DNA from: Dipetalonema caudispina
Taxonomy: Eukaryota; Nematoda; Chromadorea; Rhabditida; Onchocercidae
Assembly: GCA_013365325.1 (NCBI GenBank)
Contig: JABVXV010000091.1
Location: 62,001-126,000, forward strand
Length of the DNA stretch: 64,000 nt
Direction: 5' to 3'
In this document: piece after piece, positions 61,319 to 64,000 of the stretch
Layout of the letters: each line of letters begins with the position of its first letter
Numbering within the stretch: position 1 is the first letter of the stretch
The notes under the pieces: model-generated
What the model was told of the DNA's origin: nothing
Database searches by the model: none
The model's input: only the letters and a program-made list of their open reading frames with translations
Position numbers and translations under genes: made by a program

Positions 61319-61925
61319 TTCACTAACAAAAACCAAAACTCAGTAGATTTCCAGAAAGCAACTACTCTACTTCAACCTTCCGTCCCTCGATCAGAATGAC
61401 AAGCTGTATGAAACTTGAATCTCATCTCAATAAAACATATTTAACAGAAAAAAGCGGTCCATCAAACCTTGTGAAGGCTGTCTAATAGTTGGGAAATTTC
61501 CAAGTCTTAATTACAGAAGGTGGCAGTGATAAGTGGTGTGGTGATAGGCATTGGTTTGCTTATGAGATGGAGTCCTTTGTACCATCCGTTTTACACACTC
61601 ATTTATTTACTTATTCTAATGAAATGTATCTCTCTCCATCCTAAAATGCCCTCCCCTTCCCCTTACCCATTCTGAAATATGCCCTGTATCCATAATGTCT
61701 ATGAGAAAATACCCTTCAACATGTAGATGTCCTCCTTCTCTATCCTTCTTATCCAAATGATCTCTAGGTGTACCTCTTTTTTGGATTCTTTTTTAATACA
61801 CAAATGTCTTATCAGAACAATCGCCATTATTTTCACTTTCACTTTCATTCCTTATTAGGTTACCCCTCATCCACACAAACTTTTTGTTTTAACAGGATTT
61901 CAGAAGTTCGATAAGATTCTTCAGC
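61319..61925. promoter_or_regulatory. Divergent promoter region, GLTP / ATP synthase c
   Basis: About 600 bp between divergent start codons. Pyrimidine-rich stretches dominate 61610-61890. A TTTTAACAG at 61887-61895 and a TTTCAG at 61898-61903, upstream of the ATP synthase c ATG, are possible trans-splice (spliced leader) acceptors; this is inference from sequence and nematode biology. Confidence 0.4.
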
Positions 61926-62512
<587 letters not shown>

Positions 62513-62948
62513 AATTTATATCTGCTATTATTGTGGAGATTAATTACTTAGGTTTAATAGGAAAATGGTTCTGAAGATTGAAAAAAATTAGCTCCTTGAT
62601 ATGAAGAAAATATGCATGTTTACCACATTTATTCAACAAGATTTTGTTAAAGTTCATGTCATTAGTAGGTGTATCATGCTAATCACTCTGCAAATATTTA
62701 TAAAGTTAGGCTTCTTGATGTTAAAAGAAATGCATGTCTATCACCTTGGTTCGGATACATTTTGTTGAAATTGATAAGCGTATCATTAGAATGAACATGA
62801 GGTGCTCAATTGATGTCCAGTGATCTTTCCTGTTTTATATAGCTATTAAAATAGTTTTTAAATGGTTAAGGGATTTGATTAGGAAAGCAAAAAGATGTGG
62901 TTGTGAAATTGACAGGTTTAGCGATTCTGGTATGGATATTCCATTTTA
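62513..62948. other. Convergent intergenic region, ATP synthase c / adenylating-enzyme fragment
   Basis: 436 bp of AT-rich 3' flank. It contains no exon that could continue the minus-strand adenylating-enzyme reading frame: I looked for the family's ATP-binding motif and did not find it. Confidence 0.5.
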
Positions 62949-62950
62949 TT
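62945..62950 (-). terminator. AATAAA overlapping the stop codon of the adenylating-enzyme fragment
   Basis: Minus-strand sequence reads TAATAAA, so the stop codon (62951-62949) overlaps a canonical poly(A) hexamer. If used, the transcript ends right after the truncated reading frame. Confidence 0.4.
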
Positions 62951-63869
62951 AGGCTGATATCGATTCAATATTTTTGCAAGGTACACCGAAAATCTCTCCC
63001 GCTTGTTCGCATAATTTACTGCTTCCAAGGATCAGGATTTCTCTGAGGGTTTTCAAGTTCCAGAAGGTTATATACTGCTTGTATTCCATCAATACATTGA
63101 GGTCTTCTTCCACTATCAGCAGTTTTGCTACCTGAAAACAGCTTGTTTCCAAAATCGATTATGAAAGAAGCTTTAATGGCAGGTGACATGATATGCTAGT
63201 ACTGTAATTCAATTGAGATTTTTTGTTTTTCTAAAGCTAAATGAAAGGCTAGATTTGGTAAACTAACCTTGTAAGTGTATATGATTTGTGAAATTCTGGA
63301 CGGGTCTGGATGCTTAATGTCGCTTTCATACTGAAAATTGAACTCAAATTTATTCGGCTCGTAGAAGGTGTTGATTGTGGGGCAAATTATTTACTTTGGA
63401 GCTATTAATTAAATAAAACTTACAATAAGCGGTACGGCTCCTACTCTCAGTACTGCCAAAGTACAGGTAATCTGGTGGAAAATGTTTTTTGTGCTGATGA
63501 TTAAGCTGAGTTCATCCGGATGTATAGCGGTCTGGACATGATTGATTTCTGTTTGAAGTCTCTCCAACGAAATGGATAGTAGCAGTGCAGTGGAAAAAGC
63601 ATTTCTGAAATTAATATTTCGGACATTTCCGACGATTTTTTAAAAGGTCAGAAGTGAGTGACGAAATCAGTGGGAAGCAGCAGAATATAATTACCAATGG
63701 TGACATTATCCATCAACAGTGTCACTATGTTAACAATTCGCTGTATAAGGTACCTAGTAGGCAGGAGTAATGTAATAGAATCGCTGGGAACTACTTCTGG
63801 CTTGCAAGAATTAGATGCTTTTGGGAAAAATCCACTCCACCACAAATCTCGTTTTTGCTTCATTACAAC
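62949..63869 (-). pseudogene. N-terminal part of an acyl-CoA synthetase-like (ANL) protein, truncated
   Basis: Minus-strand exons 63869-63695 (open from an acceptor, ATG at 63863), 63604-63424, 63330-63268, 63131-62949 (TAA). The middle reads like the N-terminal domain of AMP-forming adenylating enzymes: CTLAVLRVGAVPLI, then HPDPSRISQIIYTY, VAKLLIVEEDLNVL, LREILILGSS and GVPCKNIES, the usual lead-in to the ATP-binding YSSGTTGLPKG-type motif. That motif and the rest of the enzyme (some 350 residues) are absent; the frame ends in TAATAAA. The junction 63695 to 63604 is out of phase with the obvious GTAATT donor and works only with a poorer one (after 63726), a sign of decay or of a wrong model. 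The gene extends upstream beyond what I can resolve near the window edge. It could be a pseudogene, a truncated paralogue, or a divergent live gene. The family call is moderate. Confidence 0.5.
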
Positions 63870-64000
63870 CTAAAATATAATAATGTGTGGTGAAGATGAT
63901 TTATCAGTTTTGCGCACGATTTCATGGGATTCAAAAGAAGACTAAGTTAAGCTTATCGACAATTACTGTAGTATTCCATTTAATGTTAGCTTCCTTTTGT

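Overview
The window looks like a nuclear genomic segment of a nematode. It is AT-rich. Genes are split into many small exons with GTAAGT-type donors and TTTCAG-type acceptors, most introns are 150-400 bp, and the proteins resemble Caenorhabditis or general metazoan families. A spirurid or filarial-type worm fits best, but the species is an inference. I see no bacterial, phage, CRISPR or clearly autonomous mobile DNA. Exon models were built by hand from splice sites, reading phase and recalled family sequences. In each complete model the exon lengths sum to a multiple of three.

Layout. 1-22325 (+): most of a neurobeachin (sel-2/NBEA/LRBA family) gene, entering from outside the window. Its 8.6 kb intron holds a complete mab-21 gene on the opposite strand (12255-8732), the same nested antisense arrangement as MAB21L1 in NBEA and MAB21L2 in LRBA in vertebrates. 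32614-23826 (-): a rabconnectin-3 beta (WDR7, rbc-2) gene of 26 exons, tail to tail with neurobeachin. 33371-37506 (+): prefoldin subunit 5 followed closely by exosome subunit RRP45/EXOSC9. 40798-38280 (-): a DHHC palmitoyltransferase. 41.5-50.3 kb: a long stretch without a recognisable gene. 50361-53274 (+): a goliath-type PA-TM-RING ubiquitin ligase whose first exon was not found. 55973-58457 (+): an FBXO28-type F-box protein. 61318-59797 (-): a glycolipid transfer protein. 61926-62512 (+): mitochondrial ATP synthase subunit c. 63869-62949 (-): what looks like the N-terminal part of an acyl-CoA synthetase-like adenylating protein that stops before the ATP-binding motif.

The genes do not form one pathway. 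Two large neighbours, neurobeachin and rabconnectin-3 beta, both act in vesicle and endosome traffic, and the DHHC enzyme, the goliath-type ligase and the lipid transfer protein are also membrane-biology genes. The rest are housekeeping (prefoldin, exosome, ATP synthase).

Most notable: the deep conservation of mab-21 nested in neurobeachin; a CTG/CAG inverted triplet repeat just upstream of mab-21; an apparent GT-TG intron in the WDR7 homologue; three GC-AG introns; a 30-nt microexon in the FBXO28 homologue; and the truncated adenylating-enzyme gene.
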